Below, piece after piece: positions 20,165 to 28,921 of a stretch of 64,000 nt of DNA. The stretch covers positions 1,240,001-1,304,000 of the forward strand of contig NZ_JABMCZ010000005.1 in assembly GCF_013186535.1 (NCBI RefSeq), read 5' to 3'. The position numbers and the translations under genes were made by a program. A model generated the notes under the pieces. It was not told the DNA's origin, searched no databases, and saw only the letters and a program-made list of their open reading frames with translations. Origin of the DNA: Nocardia terpenica. GTDB taxonomy: Bacteria > Actinomycetota > Actinomycetes > Mycobacteriales > Mycobacteriaceae. Position 1 is the stretch's first letter. Every line of letters begins with the position of its first letter.

Positions 20165-20586
20165 CCCCGCCATCCCGCCTGCTGCCCACCTCGTCACTCC
20201 GACACGCAGCCCAACCCCTCACCCCGGCATGACGCCACTCACCATCCCGACGTGCCCGACTCATCACCCTGACACGCTGCCGTGCTCATGATCCCGGCAC
20301 GCTGCCCGACTCATCATCTCGGCATGCTGCCTACTCATGACCCCGACGCACTGCCCAACTCGTCACCCTCGCACGTCATCCGACCCGCCATCCCGACGCG
20401 CCGCCTGCTCATGACCCCGACGCACTGCCCAACTCGTCACCCTCGCACGTCATCCGACCCGCCATCCCGACGCGCTACCTGCTCGTGATCCCGGCGCACT
20501 GCCCTGCTCACCACATCGGCATGCTGCCCTGCTCACCACACCGGCATGCTGCCTACTCGTCATCCCGGCATGTTTTTGGCCGGGAT
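20165..20586. repeat. Degenerate tandem array of 24-25-nt units
   Basis: The 534-bp gap between the convergent DUF349 and membrane-protein genes is almost filled by about 17 imperfect units of the form CTCATCATCCCGGCATGCTG plus CCYA. Each unit matches the left half of the dispersed hairpin element, and the array ends in complete hairpin copies. It contains a nearly exact 74-bp tandem duplication (20334-20407 and 20408-20481). Unit spacing is contiguous, without unique spacers, so it is not a CRISPR array. No gene is seen in the gap. Confidence 0.75.
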
Positions 20587-20615
20587 CTTGTCAGCAGATT
20601 CCGGCCAACCGGAAT
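20562..20615. repeat. Dispersed hairpin element, copy 2
   Basis: ATCCCGGC-ATGTTTTTG-GCCGGGAT at 20562-20586 is a perfect 8-bp stem with a nine-base loop, followed by ATTCCGG-CCAA-CCGGAAT at 20598-20615. It lies between two convergent genes, a natural place for a bidirectional terminator. Confidence 0.7.
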
Positions 20616-20651
20616 GACGGGGGGTGGGCCTGGACGACGGGATGGCTGGAG

Positions 20652-21470
20652 CTACTTGTCCTCGCCCAGGAGCCAGCGGCGGTCGTGTTCCTCTTGGGCG
20701 GCGGCGGCGGTGCGGCGGCGCTCCTCGGCCTCCAATTGGAGGGCGGTGCGGCTCCAGACGACCTTGATCCAGTGGAAGGTCAGGAAGACGATGGCGAGGG
20801 TGGCCAGGATGAGGCCGATGCCGGGGCCCGCGCCGTGGTAGTTGCCGATGCCGGGGGTTTGGCGGTGCCAGATGGACAGCACGCCGAAGACGCTGCCGAC
20901 GGCCGTGCCCGCGACCGCGATCCACGCCAGCGTCCAGCGCCGGGTCAGCAGCGCCAGCGAGGAGAACCCGATGCCGAAGATCAGCACGTCCCATTGGAAT
21001 ACCCGCGACGGCAGGCCGATGTGGTCGGCGCTCGCGGTGGGGTCGGAGAGCAGAATGTCCAGGCCGCGTGTGTGTCCCGCATGCGGCAGCACCAGCGACA
21101 GCAGCAGGATGAACACCGCGCCCGCCACGAACATCGCCCGATACCCCGGATCGATCTCCCCGGCGATCTTGCGCTCGACCTGCTCGAGATCCCCGTGGTA
21201 CTGCTCGAACACCTGCGTCTGCTGCGGATTCATCGTCTCCTCGTTCGCCTGCGCCTGCGGATCACCCCCGGATGAGTTGTCGGCCCCGGACCCCACCGGG
21301 TTCCCCGCCCCTTCACTCGCCTCCGCATCGGGCTGCGCGCCGCCCGGCGTGGGGCGAGCCTCCTCGGGTGTCGGGTTCTGCTGTTGCGCCTCGTCTTCAC
21401 GATCGGGCACGGGCTTCACCACCGGTTGTCGTCGGGTTGGCTCGGGTTGGACGCATCGATCATGCGCCAC
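20652..21470 (-). CDS. Membrane protein (Rv2732c type)
   Basis: 272 residues from 21470, overlapping the miaB stop by 11 nt; a GTG in a later codon (VVKPVPDRED) is an alternative. The first 80 residues are polar, acidic and Pro/Gln-rich. Four hydrophobic helices follow (AMFVAGAVFILLLSLVLP, WDVLIFGIGFSSLALL, LAWIAVAGTAVGSVFGVLSI, GIGLILATLAIVFLTFHWI), then a charged cytoplasmic tail (EAEERRRTAAAAQEEHDRR). No catalytic motif is seen. It directly follows miaB, the same order as Rv2733c-Rv2732c in mycobacteria; function unknown. Confidence 0.75.
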   Translation of the reverse strand: MAHDRCVQPEPTRRQPVVKPVPDREDEAQQQNPTPEEARPTPGGAQPDAEASEGAGNPVGSGADNSSGGDPQAQANEETMNPQQTQVFEQYHGDLEQVERKIAGEIDPGYRAMFVAGAVFILLLSLVLPHAGHTRGLDILLSDPTASADHIGLPSRVFQWDVLIFGIGFSSLALLTRRWTLAWIAVAGTAVGSVFGVLSIWHRQTPGIGNYHGAGPGIGLILATLAIVFLTFHWIKVVWSRTALQLEAEERRRTAAAAQEEHDRRWLLGEDK

Positions 21471-22995
21471 AACCGGTTCCGCATGCGGCCGCGGGTTCGG
21501 GGGCGGGCGCGCCGATGCGTGGAATGCCCAGGCCGACGCCGATGGGGGCGGTCTTGGGCTTGATGCCCGCCTCGTGCGCGTCGCCGGCGCGGGTGCGGCG
21601 ATGGCCGCGGATCGGGCCGTCGGCGATGAGGTGATGCGGTGCGGCGCCGGTGATGTCGACGGTCACGATGTCGCCCGGGCGGATGGCACCGGCCTCGGCC
21701 GGGCGGAAGTGCACCAGCCGTCCGTCGCGGGCGCGGCCGCTCATGCGCGCGGTGGCGGCGTTCTTCTTCCCCGCGCCCTCGGCGACCAGCAGCTCGACCT
21801 CGGTGCCGATCAGCGCCTGATTGGCCTCCAGCGAGACCTGCTCCTGCAGCGCGATCAGCCGGTCGTAGCGCTCCTGCACCACGGCCTTGGGCACCTGGTC
21901 GGCCATGGTGGCGGCCGGGGTGCCGGGCCGGATCGAATACTGGAAGGTGTAGGCGCTGGTGAACCGGGCCTGCCGCACCACGTCCAGGGTCTCCTGGAAG
22001 TCCTCCTCGGTCTCTCCCGGGAAGCCGACGATGATGTCGGTGGTGATGGCGGCGTGCGGCATCGCCTCGCGCACCTTCTCGATAATGCCCAGATACCGCG
22101 CCTTGCGGTAGGACCGGCGCATGGCCTTGAGCACCCGATCCGAACCGGACTGCAGCGGCATGTGCAGCTGCGGGCACACGTTCGGGGTCTGCGCCATCGC
22201 CTCGATGACGTCGTCGGTGAACTCGGCCGGATGCGGCGAGGTGAACCGCACCCGCTCCAGGCCGTCGATATTTCCGCAGGCGCGCAACAGCTTCGCGAAC
22301 GCGCCGCGGTCGCGGTGTTCGTCGGGATCGGCGAAATTGACGCCGTAGGAGTTCACGTTCTGCCCGAGCAGGGTCACCTCCAGCACGCCCTGTTCGACCA
22401 GCGCCTGCACCTCGGCCAGCACATCGCCCGGCCGCCGGTCGACCTCCTTGCCGCGCAGCGACGGCACGATGCAGAAGGTGCAGGTGTTGTTGCAGCCCAC
22501 CGAGATCGACACCCAGCCCGCGTAGGCGGACTCGCGCCGCGCGGGCAGCGTGGACGGGAACGCCTCCAGCGACTCCAGGATCTCGACCTGGGCCTGCTCG
22601 TTGTGCCGGGCGCGCTCGAGCAGCACCGGCAGCGACCCGATGTTGTGCGTGCCGAAGACCACGTCCACCCACGGCGCCTTGCGCACCACCGTGTCGCGGT
22701 CCTTCTGCGCCAGGCAGCCGCCGACCGCGATCTGCATGCCCGGCCGCTCCGCCTTGATCGGGGCCAGATGACCCAGCGTGCCGTACAGCTTGTTGTCCGC
22801 GTTCTCCCGGACCGCGCAGGTGTTGAACACGACGAGATCGGCGGTCGCGCCGGGCGCGGCCTTGGCGTAGCCCGCGTCCTCGAGCAGTCCCGACAGCCGC
22901 TCCGAGTCGTGCACGTTCATCTGGCAGCCGTAGGTCCGCACCTCGTAGGTGCGGACCCGCGCTGCCTCGACGCCGGAACGTACCTCGAGCTGCAT
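21460..22995 (-). CDS. miaB: tRNA-2-methylthio-N6-dimethylallyladenosine synthase
   Basis: 511 residues. Radical-SAM methylthiotransferase acting on i6A37 in tRNA, the product of MiaA. The N-terminal UPF0004 domain has cluster ligands Cys24 (TYGCQMN), Cys60 (NTCAVRENA) and Cys94 (GGCLAQ). The radical-SAM cluster is C168-NNT-C172-TF-C175. The C-terminal TRAM domain runs from about residue 400 and ends in an Ala/Pro/Cys-rich tail. Start taken at ATG 22995 (MQLEVRSG); an in-frame GTG at 23007 is possible and neither has a strong ribosome site. Divergent from gluA. Confidence 0.96.
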   Translation of the reverse strand: MQLEVRSGVEAARVRTYEVRTYGCQMNVHDSERLSGLLEDAGYAKAAPGATADLVVFNTCAVRENADNKLYGTLGHLAPIKAERPGMQIAVGGCLAQKDRDTVVRKAPWVDVVFGTHNIGSLPVLLERARHNEQAQVEILESLEAFPSTLPARRESAYAGWVSISVGCNNTCTFCIVPSLRGKEVDRRPGDVLAEVQALVEQGVLEVTLLGQNVNSYGVNFADPDEHRDRGAFAKLLRACGNIDGLERVRFTSPHPAEFTDDVIEAMAQTPNVCPQLHMPLQSGSDRVLKAMRRSYRKARYLGIIEKVREAMPHAAITTDIIVGFPGETEEDFQETLDVVRQARFTSAYTFQYSIRPGTPAATMADQVPKAVVQERYDRLIALQEQVSLEANQALIGTEVELLVAEGAGKKNAATARMSGRARDGRLVHFRPAEAGAIRPGDIVTVDITGAAPHHLIADGPIRGHRRTRAGDAHEAGIKPKTAPIGVGLGIPRIGAPAPEPAAACGTGCGA

Positions 22996-23179
22996 GGACG
23001 AATTCACCCGTTCAGGGTATCTGCTGCCCGAACGGCCGAACGACGGGGTGATTCGCCCCGGCCGGACGGCGGTGATAGGCATCACCAATGTCAAGTAATG
23101 GTTAAGTAAAATCGGCGGCCTCGCCGTACCCCCCGTAAAGTTGAGCATTCTGCGCTTCTTCGCTCTATGGTCAGACACC

Positions 23180-23968
23180 ATGACCGATGCTGCCGACGCA
23201 ACGCCCGGCACCGCCGCCGATCCGTCCTCCACCACGCCGATGATCTCGATGCGCAAGGTGGACAAGCACTTCGGTAATCTGCACGTGCTCCGGGACATCA
23301 ACCTGGAGGTGCCCAGGGGGCAGGTCGTGATCGTCCTGGGCCCCTCCGGCTCCGGCAAGTCGACGCTGTGCCGCACGATCAACCGCCTGGAGCCGATCGA
23401 CTCGGGCACCATCGCCGTCGACGGTGTCGAACTGCCCGCCGAGGGCCGGGCGCTGGCCCGGCTGCGCGCCGACGTCGGCATGGTGTTCCAGCAGTTCAAT
23501 CTGTTCGCGCACAAGACGATTCTGGAGAACGTGATGCTGGCGCCGATGAAGGTGCGCCGCGTCGACAAGCCCGCGGCCCACGAGACGGCGATGCGGCTGC
23601 TGGAGCGGGTCGGCATCGCCGACCAGGCCGACAAGTATCCGGCCCAGCTGTCGGGCGGTCAGCAGCAGCGGGTCGCGATCGCCCGCGCGCTGGCGATGAA
23701 CCCCAAGGTCATGCTGTTCGACGAGCCGACCTCGGCGCTGGACCCGGAGATGGTCAACGAGGTGCTCGAGGTCATGGTCTCCCTCGCCAAGGAGGGGATG
23801 ACCATGCTCGTGGTCACGCACGAGATGGGCTTCGCGCGCCGCGCCGGGGACCGGGTGCTGTTCATGGCCGACGGCGCGATCGTCGAGGACGCCACGCCCG
23901 AAACCTTCTTCACCTCACCGACTTCCGAACGCGCCAAGGATTTCTTGGGCAAGATCTTGAGTCACTGA
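23180..23968 (+). CDS. gluA: Glutamate-type ABC transporter, ATPase GluA
   Basis: 262 residues. Energises uptake of a polar amino acid, by close resemblance to Corynebacterium GluA probably glutamate. Walker A GPSGSGKST (54-62), the family segment LCRTINRLE, Q-loop VFQQFNLFAHKTI, signature LSGGQQQRVAIARAL, Walker B VMLFDEPTSALDPEMV, and H-loop VTHEMGFARR. The start is uncertain: ATG 23180 is used, while homology becomes strong at MISMRKVDKHFG (codon 21). Gene order gluA-B-C-D and position beside recX match Corynebacterium. Confidence 0.93.
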   Translation: MTDAADATPGTAADPSSTTPMISMRKVDKHFGNLHVLRDINLEVPRGQVVIVLGPSGSGKSTLCRTINRLEPIDSGTIAVDGVELPAEGRALARLRADVGMVFQQFNLFAHKTILENVMLAPMKVRRVDKPAAHETAMRLLERVGIADQADKYPAQLSGGQQQRVAIARALAMNPKVMLFDEPTSALDPEMVNEVLEVMVSLAKEGMTMLVVTHEMGFARRAGDRVLFMADGAIVEDATPETFFTSPTSERAKDFLGKILSH

Positions 23969-24018
23969 CGCGTGACAATCAGTTTCCCTTCCTTACCTCC
24001 GCAGAGAGAAGGACAACG

Positions 24019-24846
24019 ATGAGGATCACTCGCGCACTGCGGCTCGGTGTCGGCGCCCTCGCCCTCGCGGTCGTCGCGACCGGGTGCGGCGCCGGCAGTT
24101 CCAAGACCGCCGCCCAGCACGCCGCCGACGGCAAGCTCACCGTCGGCATCAAATTCGACCAGCCCGGCCTGGGCCTGCGCACCAAGGACGGCTCCTTCTC
24201 CGGTTTCGATGTCGACGTGGCCCGCTACGTCGCGGGCAAGCTCGGGGTGAAGCCGGAGAACATCGCCTTCAAGGAGGCCCCGTCGGCGCAGCGCGAGACG
24301 CTGATCCAGAACGGGCAGGTCGACTTCATCGCCGCCACCTACTCGATCACCGATCAGCGCAAGGAGAAGGTCGACTTCGCGGGCCCCTACTACGTCGCGG
24401 GCCAGGACCTGCTGGTGCGCGCCGACAACACCGATATCACCGGCCCGGAATCGCTGAAGGGCAAGAAGGTGTGCTCGGTGAAGGGCTCCACCCCGGCGCA
24501 GAACCTGGCCAAGGACTACAAGGACGCCCAGCTGCAGACCTACGACACGTACTCGCTGTGCATCGAGGCACTGAAGTCGGGCTCGATGGACGCGGTCAGC
24601 ACCGACAACGTCATCCTCGCCGGGTACGCCGCGCAGTCGCCGGGCCAGCTGAAGCTGGTGAACAAGCCGTTCACCACCGAGAAGTACGGCATCGGACTGA
24701 AGAAGGGCGACAAGGACTCCCGCGACCGGATCAACGACGCCATCGAGGCCATGTTCGCCGACGGATCGTGGAAGGCCGCGCTGGACAAGAACTTCGGCGG
24801 CACGGGCTTCCAGGCGCCGCAGCCGCCGACGCTCGACCGGTACTGA
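24019..24846 (+). CDS. gluB: Glutamate-binding lipoprotein GluB
   Basis: 275 residues, solute-binding component of the transporter. The N-terminal signal ends in the lipobox VVATGC, so the mature protein is anchored to the outer face of the membrane through Cys23 or so. A type II periplasmic-binding fold is shown by KLTVGIKFDQPGLGLR, the ligand segment SGFDVDVARYVA, and SVKGSTPAQNLAK. A good AGAAGGA ribosome site precedes the ATG. It follows gluA after 50 bp. Confidence 0.93.
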   Translation: MRITRALRLGVGALALAVVATGCGAGSSKTAAQHAADGKLTVGIKFDQPGLGLRTKDGSFSGFDVDVARYVAGKLGVKPENIAFKEAPSAQRETLIQNGQVDFIAATYSITDQRKEKVDFAGPYYVAGQDLLVRADNTDITGPESLKGKKVCSVKGSTPAQNLAKDYKDAQLQTYDTYSLCIEALKSGSMDAVSTDNVILAGYAAQSPGQLKLVNKPFTTEKYGIGLKKGDKDSRDRINDAIEAMFADGSWKAALDKNFGGTGFQAPQPPTLDRY

Positions 24847-24868
24847 GCCGAGGGAGGGCACGTCCGCC

Positions 24869-25546
24869 GTGTTCGACCTGATCTCCCGATACGACACCCA
24901 GCTGCTCGACGCGTTCCGGACGACCGTCGAACTGACGGCATTGTCGGCGGTGTGCGCGCTGATCATCGGCACTGTCGTTGCCGCCATGCGGGTTTCGCCG
25001 GTGCCGGTGGCGCGCTGGATCGGCTCGGCGTATGTGACCGTGTTCCGTAACACCCCGCTCACGCTGATCCTGGTGTTCTGCTCGCTGGGCCTGCAGAACA
25101 CCCTGCAGATCAATCTGGCGAGCGGCCCGAACGCGCTCGTGCAGAACAACTTTCGCTGGGCGCTGGTCGGATTGAGCGTCTACACCGCCTCGTTCGTGTG
25201 CGAGTCGCTGCGCGCGGGCATCAACACGGTGCCGCTGGGCCAGTCCGAGGCGGGCCGCTCGCTGGGTTTCACCTTCGGTCAGAATCTGCGAATGGTGGTG
25301 CTGCCGCAGGCGTTTCGGTCGGTGGTGGCCCCGCTCGGCAGCGTGCTGATCGCGTTGACGAAGAACTCCACCATCGCGTCGGCGATCGGCGTCCACGAGG
25401 CGGCGTATCTGATGGCGTCGATGAACGAGACCGAGGCACAGGTGCTGGTGATCGGCGCGATCTTCGCCTTCGGTTTCGTGCTGCTCACCCTGCCGACCGG
25501 ACTCGTCTTCGGTTGGCTCGCACGACGATTCGAGGTCGCGAGATGA
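24869..25546 (+). CDS. gluC: ABC transporter permease GluC
   Basis: 225 residues, starting at GTG 24869 with GGGAGGG upstream. A polar-amino-acid permease of the HisMQ family with about five transmembrane helices. The cytoplasmic EAA loop (GQSEAGRSLGFTFGQNLRMVVLPQAFR) that docks the ATPase is at about residues 130-160. Membrane partner of GluD; its last codon overlaps the gluD start (ATGA). Confidence 0.93.
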   Translation: MFDLISRYDTQLLDAFRTTVELTALSAVCALIIGTVVAAMRVSPVPVARWIGSAYVTVFRNTPLTLILVFCSLGLQNTLQINLASGPNALVQNNFRWALVGLSVYTASFVCESLRAGINTVPLGQSEAGRSLGFTFGQNLRMVVLPQAFRSVVAPLGSVLIALTKNSTIASAIGVHEAAYLMASMNETEAQVLVIGAIFAFGFVLLTLPTGLVFGWLARRFEVAR

Positions 25547-26430
25547 GTGCCTCCGTCCTCTACGACGCGCCGGGCCCCCGCGCGCGGCGGCGCCACCACG
25601 CCTATTCGGTCGCGGCCGCGATCGCGATCGTCGCGATCGGCTGGTTCGCCTATCGCGGGTTCGACAGCAAGGGGCAGTTCACCGCCGACAAGTGGAAGCC
25701 GTTCGTCGACGCCGAGGTGTGGCGCACGTATCTGCTGCCGGGCCTGCGGGGAACCGTGGTGGCCGCGCTGTTGTCGATCGTGTTCGCGCTCGTGATCGGC
25801 ATGGTGTTCGGCCTCGCGCGGCTGTCGGATCATCGCGTCGTGCGCTGGGTGGCGGGCGTGGTGGTGGAGTTCGCGCGGGCCATTCCGGTGCTGATCCTGA
25901 TGATCTTCCTGTTCGCCTATTTCGCGAACGGCCAGGTCTTTCCGGCGGATCAGCTGGCGCTGGCGGCCGTCGTCGTCGCGCTGACGGTCTACAACGGCTC
26001 GGTCATCGCCGAGATCGTGCGCTCGGGCATCCGGGCGCTGCCGCAGGGCCAGACCGAGGCGGCGGTGGCGCTGGGCCTGCGCAAGACCCAGCTGCTGCGC
26101 ATCGTCCTACTCCCCCAGGCGATTACCGCCATGCTGCCCGCGATCATCTCGCAAATGGTGGTGGCGCTGAAGGATTCGGCGCTCGGCTACCAGATCACCT
26201 ATCAGGAGATCGTCCGCCAGGGCCAGCAGCTCGGTGCGGCGCAGCAGAATACGGTTCCGTCGCTGATCGTCATCGCGGTCATCATGATCGCGGTGAACTG
26301 GTCGCTGTCGGTCTTCGCGACCCGCCTGGAACGCCGTCTGCGGCGGCGCAAGCGGGGGCGGACGGTCGTCGCCGCGGATTCGGTGCTGACCGATGCGGTA
26401 CCCGGCCTGGACCTCGGTCGCGCGAAATAG
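25543..26430 (+). CDS. gluD: ABC transporter permease GluD
   Basis: 295 residues, second permease of the glutamate-type transporter. An N-terminal basic stretch and helix (AVAAIAIVAIGWFAY type) precede the HisMQ permease core. The EAA loop is GQTEAAVALGLRKTQLLRIVLLPQAI, and an Arg/Lys-rich tail (RRLRRRKRGR) follows the last helix. ATG at 25543 overlaps the gluC stop by 4 nt. It closes the operon, facing the regulator gene at 26550 with 119 bp between. Confidence 0.93.
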   Translation: MSASVLYDAPGPRARRRHHAYSVAAAIAIVAIGWFAYRGFDSKGQFTADKWKPFVDAEVWRTYLLPGLRGTVVAALLSIVFALVIGMVFGLARLSDHRVVRWVAGVVVEFARAIPVLILMIFLFAYFANGQVFPADQLALAAVVVALTVYNGSVIAEIVRSGIRALPQGQTEAAVALGLRKTQLLRIVLLPQAITAMLPAIISQMVVALKDSALGYQITYQEIVRQGQQLGAAQQNTVPSLIVIAVIMIAVNWSLSVFATRLERRLRRRKRGRTVVAADSVLTDAVPGLDLGRAK

Positions 26431-26549
26431 GTTTCGTTCGTCCTGAACGCAACCATCGCTCGCCGCGCCCGCGTCCGGCATTCTGATCTCGCGCACCGCC
26501 CGGGCGGAAGGGCCACGCCACTCCTGTCCGCCACGGGCGGGTCCATTCC

Positions 26550-27407
26550 TCAGCCCGGCACGTCCATGCGCTGCGTGCCGATCACCGACAGCAGGCGCAG
26601 CGCCTCCTCGGCGGGTGAGCCCGGCTCGGCGGTGTAGAGCACGACCTGCTGGTCCCGGTCGGCGATCTGGAGCACGTCGCAGTTCACCACGATCGTGCCG
26701 ACCACCGGGTGGTGGATGGTCTTGCGGAGCGTCGGCTCGGACAGCACGTCGTGCGATTCCCACAGGCGCGCGAATTCCGGACTGCCGGAGCGTAATTCGG
26801 CGATCAGCTCGGCCAACTCGGGGTCGTCGGGATACCGGGCCGCCGCGGCGCGGAGCCGGTGTGCCGCGCTGCGGCAGAAATGCTCGTGGTCACGCTCCGA
26901 CACCCCGTACAGCCGCAAGCCCGGCGCGCGCGGGCCGAGGAACGCCCGGCGGGCCTGGTTGCGGTCGCGACGCGGCAGCGCCGAGAAGTCGTCCAGCAGC
27001 GCGGCGGCCAGATCGTTCCAGGCGATCACCTCGAAAACGGCGGAGACCACGATCGCCGCGGTGTGCGGGAGGCGGTGCAGCAGATCGAGAATGCTCTGCC
27101 GCACCTCGCGCGAGGGTCCCGGGGGTGGTCCGGGCGGCACGCCCGCGAGGTTGTGCAGGTGGTCGCGCTCGGCGTCCGACAGCCGCAGCGCCCGCGCCAG
27201 ACCGGCGAGCACCTCGCGGGACGGGTGTGCGGCGCGGGCCTGTTCGAGCCGCGCGTAGTACTCGGTCGAGATGTAGGCCAGCTGCGCGACCTCCTCGCGC
27301 CGCAGCCCCGGGGTGCGGCGGCGCGGGCCGCCCGGCAGCCCGACCTCGGCCGGGGCGATCCGCTCCCGCCTGCTGCGCAGGAATTCGGCCAGCTCGCGAG
27401 TGTCCAC
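26550..27407 (-). CDS. HTH regulator with MmyB-like ligand domain
   Basis: 285 residues from GTG 27407. An N-terminal XRE-type helix-turn-helix (LRREEVAQLAYISTEYYARLEQARA) is followed by an MmyB-like sensor domain (WNDLAAALLDDFSALP, LVDNPELAELIAELR-type region, HPVVGTIVVNCDVLQIADRDQQVVLYTAEPGSP). This two-domain type commonly represses a divergent oxidoreductase gene and binds a small hydrophobic ligand. The divergent SDR gene starts 87 bp away, a typical regulator-target pair, so autoregulation and control of the SDR are inferred. Confidence 0.85.
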   Translation of the reverse strand: MDTRELAEFLRSRRERIAPAEVGLPGGPRRRTPGLRREEVAQLAYISTEYYARLEQARAAHPSREVLAGLARALRLSDAERDHLHNLAGVPPGPPPGPSREVRQSILDLLHRLPHTAAIVVSAVFEVIAWNDLAAALLDDFSALPRRDRNQARRAFLGPRAPGLRLYGVSERDHEHFCRSAAHRLRAAAARYPDDPELAELIAELRSGSPEFARLWESHDVLSEPTLRKTIHHPVVGTIVVNCDVLQIADRDQQVVLYTAEPGSPAEEALRLLSVIGTQRMDVPG

Positions 27408-27493
27408 GCCGCCAGTCTGCCCAGGCGCCGCGGCGCCAGCCAGGACCTGTCGGTACCTGGCTACCGATCGCGCCCGGCCGCAGGCTCGATGCC

Positions 27494-28261
27494 ATGAGCA
27501 CTGCATCCCTGCTGACCGACAAGGTCGCCTTCGTCACCGGGGCCGGGCGCGGCATCGGTGCCGCCGCGGCCCGGCTGTTCGCCCGTGAGGGCGCCCGCGT
27601 CCTGCTCGCGGCCCGCACCGAGGACCAATTGCAGGCGGTGACCGAGGAGATCCGCGCCGAGGGCGGCACCGCCGACTACATTCGCTGCGACCTGGCCGAC
27701 CCGGCCCAGGTCCGCGCCGCCGTCGACCGGACCGTGGACCGCTACGGCCGTCTCGACATCGCCTTCAACAATGGTGCCATCGCCAGCCCGCCCGATCCGC
27801 TGGAGCTGGTGGGCGAGAACGACTTCGACAACCTGTATACCGTCAACCTCAAAGGGCAGTGGGTAGCGATGAGCGCCGAAATCGCCGCCATCCGAACGAC
27901 TTCGGGCCACGGCGCCATCGTCAACAACTCCAGCGTCGGCAGCATCCGGGGCAATCCGCGCCTGCCCGTCTACGGCGCCATGAAGCGAGCCCTCAACAGC
28001 CTCACCGAATCCGCCGCCATCCTGTACGGACCCGAGGGCATCCGGGTCAATGCCATCGCCCCCGGCGGCACCGCCACCCGGATGCTGCGGGACTGGAATG
28101 CCCGCTCCCCCGGCATCATCGACCAGATCGCCGCCGCCACCCCGCTGCGCCGCCAGGCCGCACCCGAGGAGATCGCGGAGGCCGCGGCCTGGTTGCTCAG
28201 CGATCGTGCGTCGTTCGTGACGGGCGTGGTTCTTCGGGTGGACGGCGGCGCGGCGGCGTGA
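27494..28261 (+). CDS. Short-chain dehydrogenase/reductase
   Basis: 255-residue Rossmann-fold NAD(P)-dependent oxidoreductase. The TGAGRGIG cofactor motif is near the N-terminus, CDLADPA sits at the adenine pocket, and FNNGA is present. The catalytic set is Ser in NNSSVGS with YGAMK (Tyr-x-x-x-Lys), and the C-terminus is FVTGVVLRVDGG. The Arg in AARTEDQ after the second strand suggests NADPH preference. Likely target of the divergent HTH regulator; substrate unknown. Confidence 0.9.
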   Translation: MSTASLLTDKVAFVTGAGRGIGAAAARLFAREGARVLLAARTEDQLQAVTEEIRAEGGTADYIRCDLADPAQVRAAVDRTVDRYGRLDIAFNNGAIASPPDPLELVGENDFDNLYTVNLKGQWVAMSAEIAAIRTTSGHGAIVNNSSVGSIRGNPRLPVYGAMKRALNSLTESAAILYGPEGIRVNAIAPGGTATRMLRDWNARSPGIIDQIAAATPLRRQAAPEEIAEAAAWLLSDRASFVTGVVLRVDGGAAA

Positions 28262-28312
28262 CGGCCGAAATATTGGCTTCACGATTCGGCGGGCCGCCAT
28301 TAGCCTGGCGCG

Positions 28313-28900
28313 ATGCCCACGTTCGAGGAAATCACCAGGCACACTGATCCCGATCCGGACGGAAACCCTTGGGTGCAGGGACCTCCCCCGCCGACCGTGG
28401 TCGAGTTGGTGCCGTACAACCCGCAGTGGCCGCAACGCTATCGGGATCTGGTCGAGGCGGTGCGCGGGGCGTTGGGGACGGCGGTGCTGGCTACCCAGCA
28501 CGTCGGATCGACATCGGTGCCGGGCCTCGCGGCGAAGGATGTCATCGATATCGATCTGACCGTCGCCGACCCCCGCGACGAGGCCGCGTATGTTCCCGCG
28601 CTGGAACGGATCGGTTACGTTCTCGTCATTCGCGAACCGTGGTGGCACGAGCACCGCTGCCTCAGGCTCGAAGACCCCGCCGCCAACCTGCACGTGTTCG
28701 GGCCCGACTGCCCGGAAATCATCCGGCACCGCATGTTCCGCGATTGGCTGCGCGACAATCCCGACGATCGCGCGCTGTACGAGCGGGGCAAACGGGCGGC
28801 GATCCCGGGCGGCGGCACGATGATGGCGTACAACCTCCGCAAGCAGGACGTCATCCGCGAGATCTACGAGCGCATGTTCCGCGCCGCCGGAATGCTGTAG
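28313..28900 (+). CDS. GrpB-like nucleotidyltransferase-fold protein
   Basis: 195 residues of the GrpB/UPF0157 family. The conserved core is VELVPYNPQWPQRY, then HVGSTSVPGLAAKDVIDIDL, a nucleotidyltransferase-like motif with two Asp residues, and LHVFGPDCPEIIRHRMFRDW with a final YNLRKQDVIREI. The family is widespread but has no settled biochemical role; some members are fused to dephospho-CoA kinase. It ends 21 bp from the convergent valS. Confidence 0.85.
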   Translation: MPTFEEITRHTDPDPDGNPWVQGPPPPTVVELVPYNPQWPQRYRDLVEAVRGALGTAVLATQHVGSTSVPGLAAKDVIDIDLTVADPRDEAAYVPALERIGYVLVIREPWWHEHRCLRLEDPAANLHVFGPDCPEIIRHRMFRDWLRDNPDDRALYERGKRAAIPGGGTMMAYNLRKQDVIREIYERMFRAAGML

Positions 28901-28921
28901 CGCGCACGGTGTTTCGCGGCG

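Noticed and set aside
20165..20586. CRISPR-like array
   Set aside because: Units are contiguous and degenerate, with no unique spacers and no cas genes.
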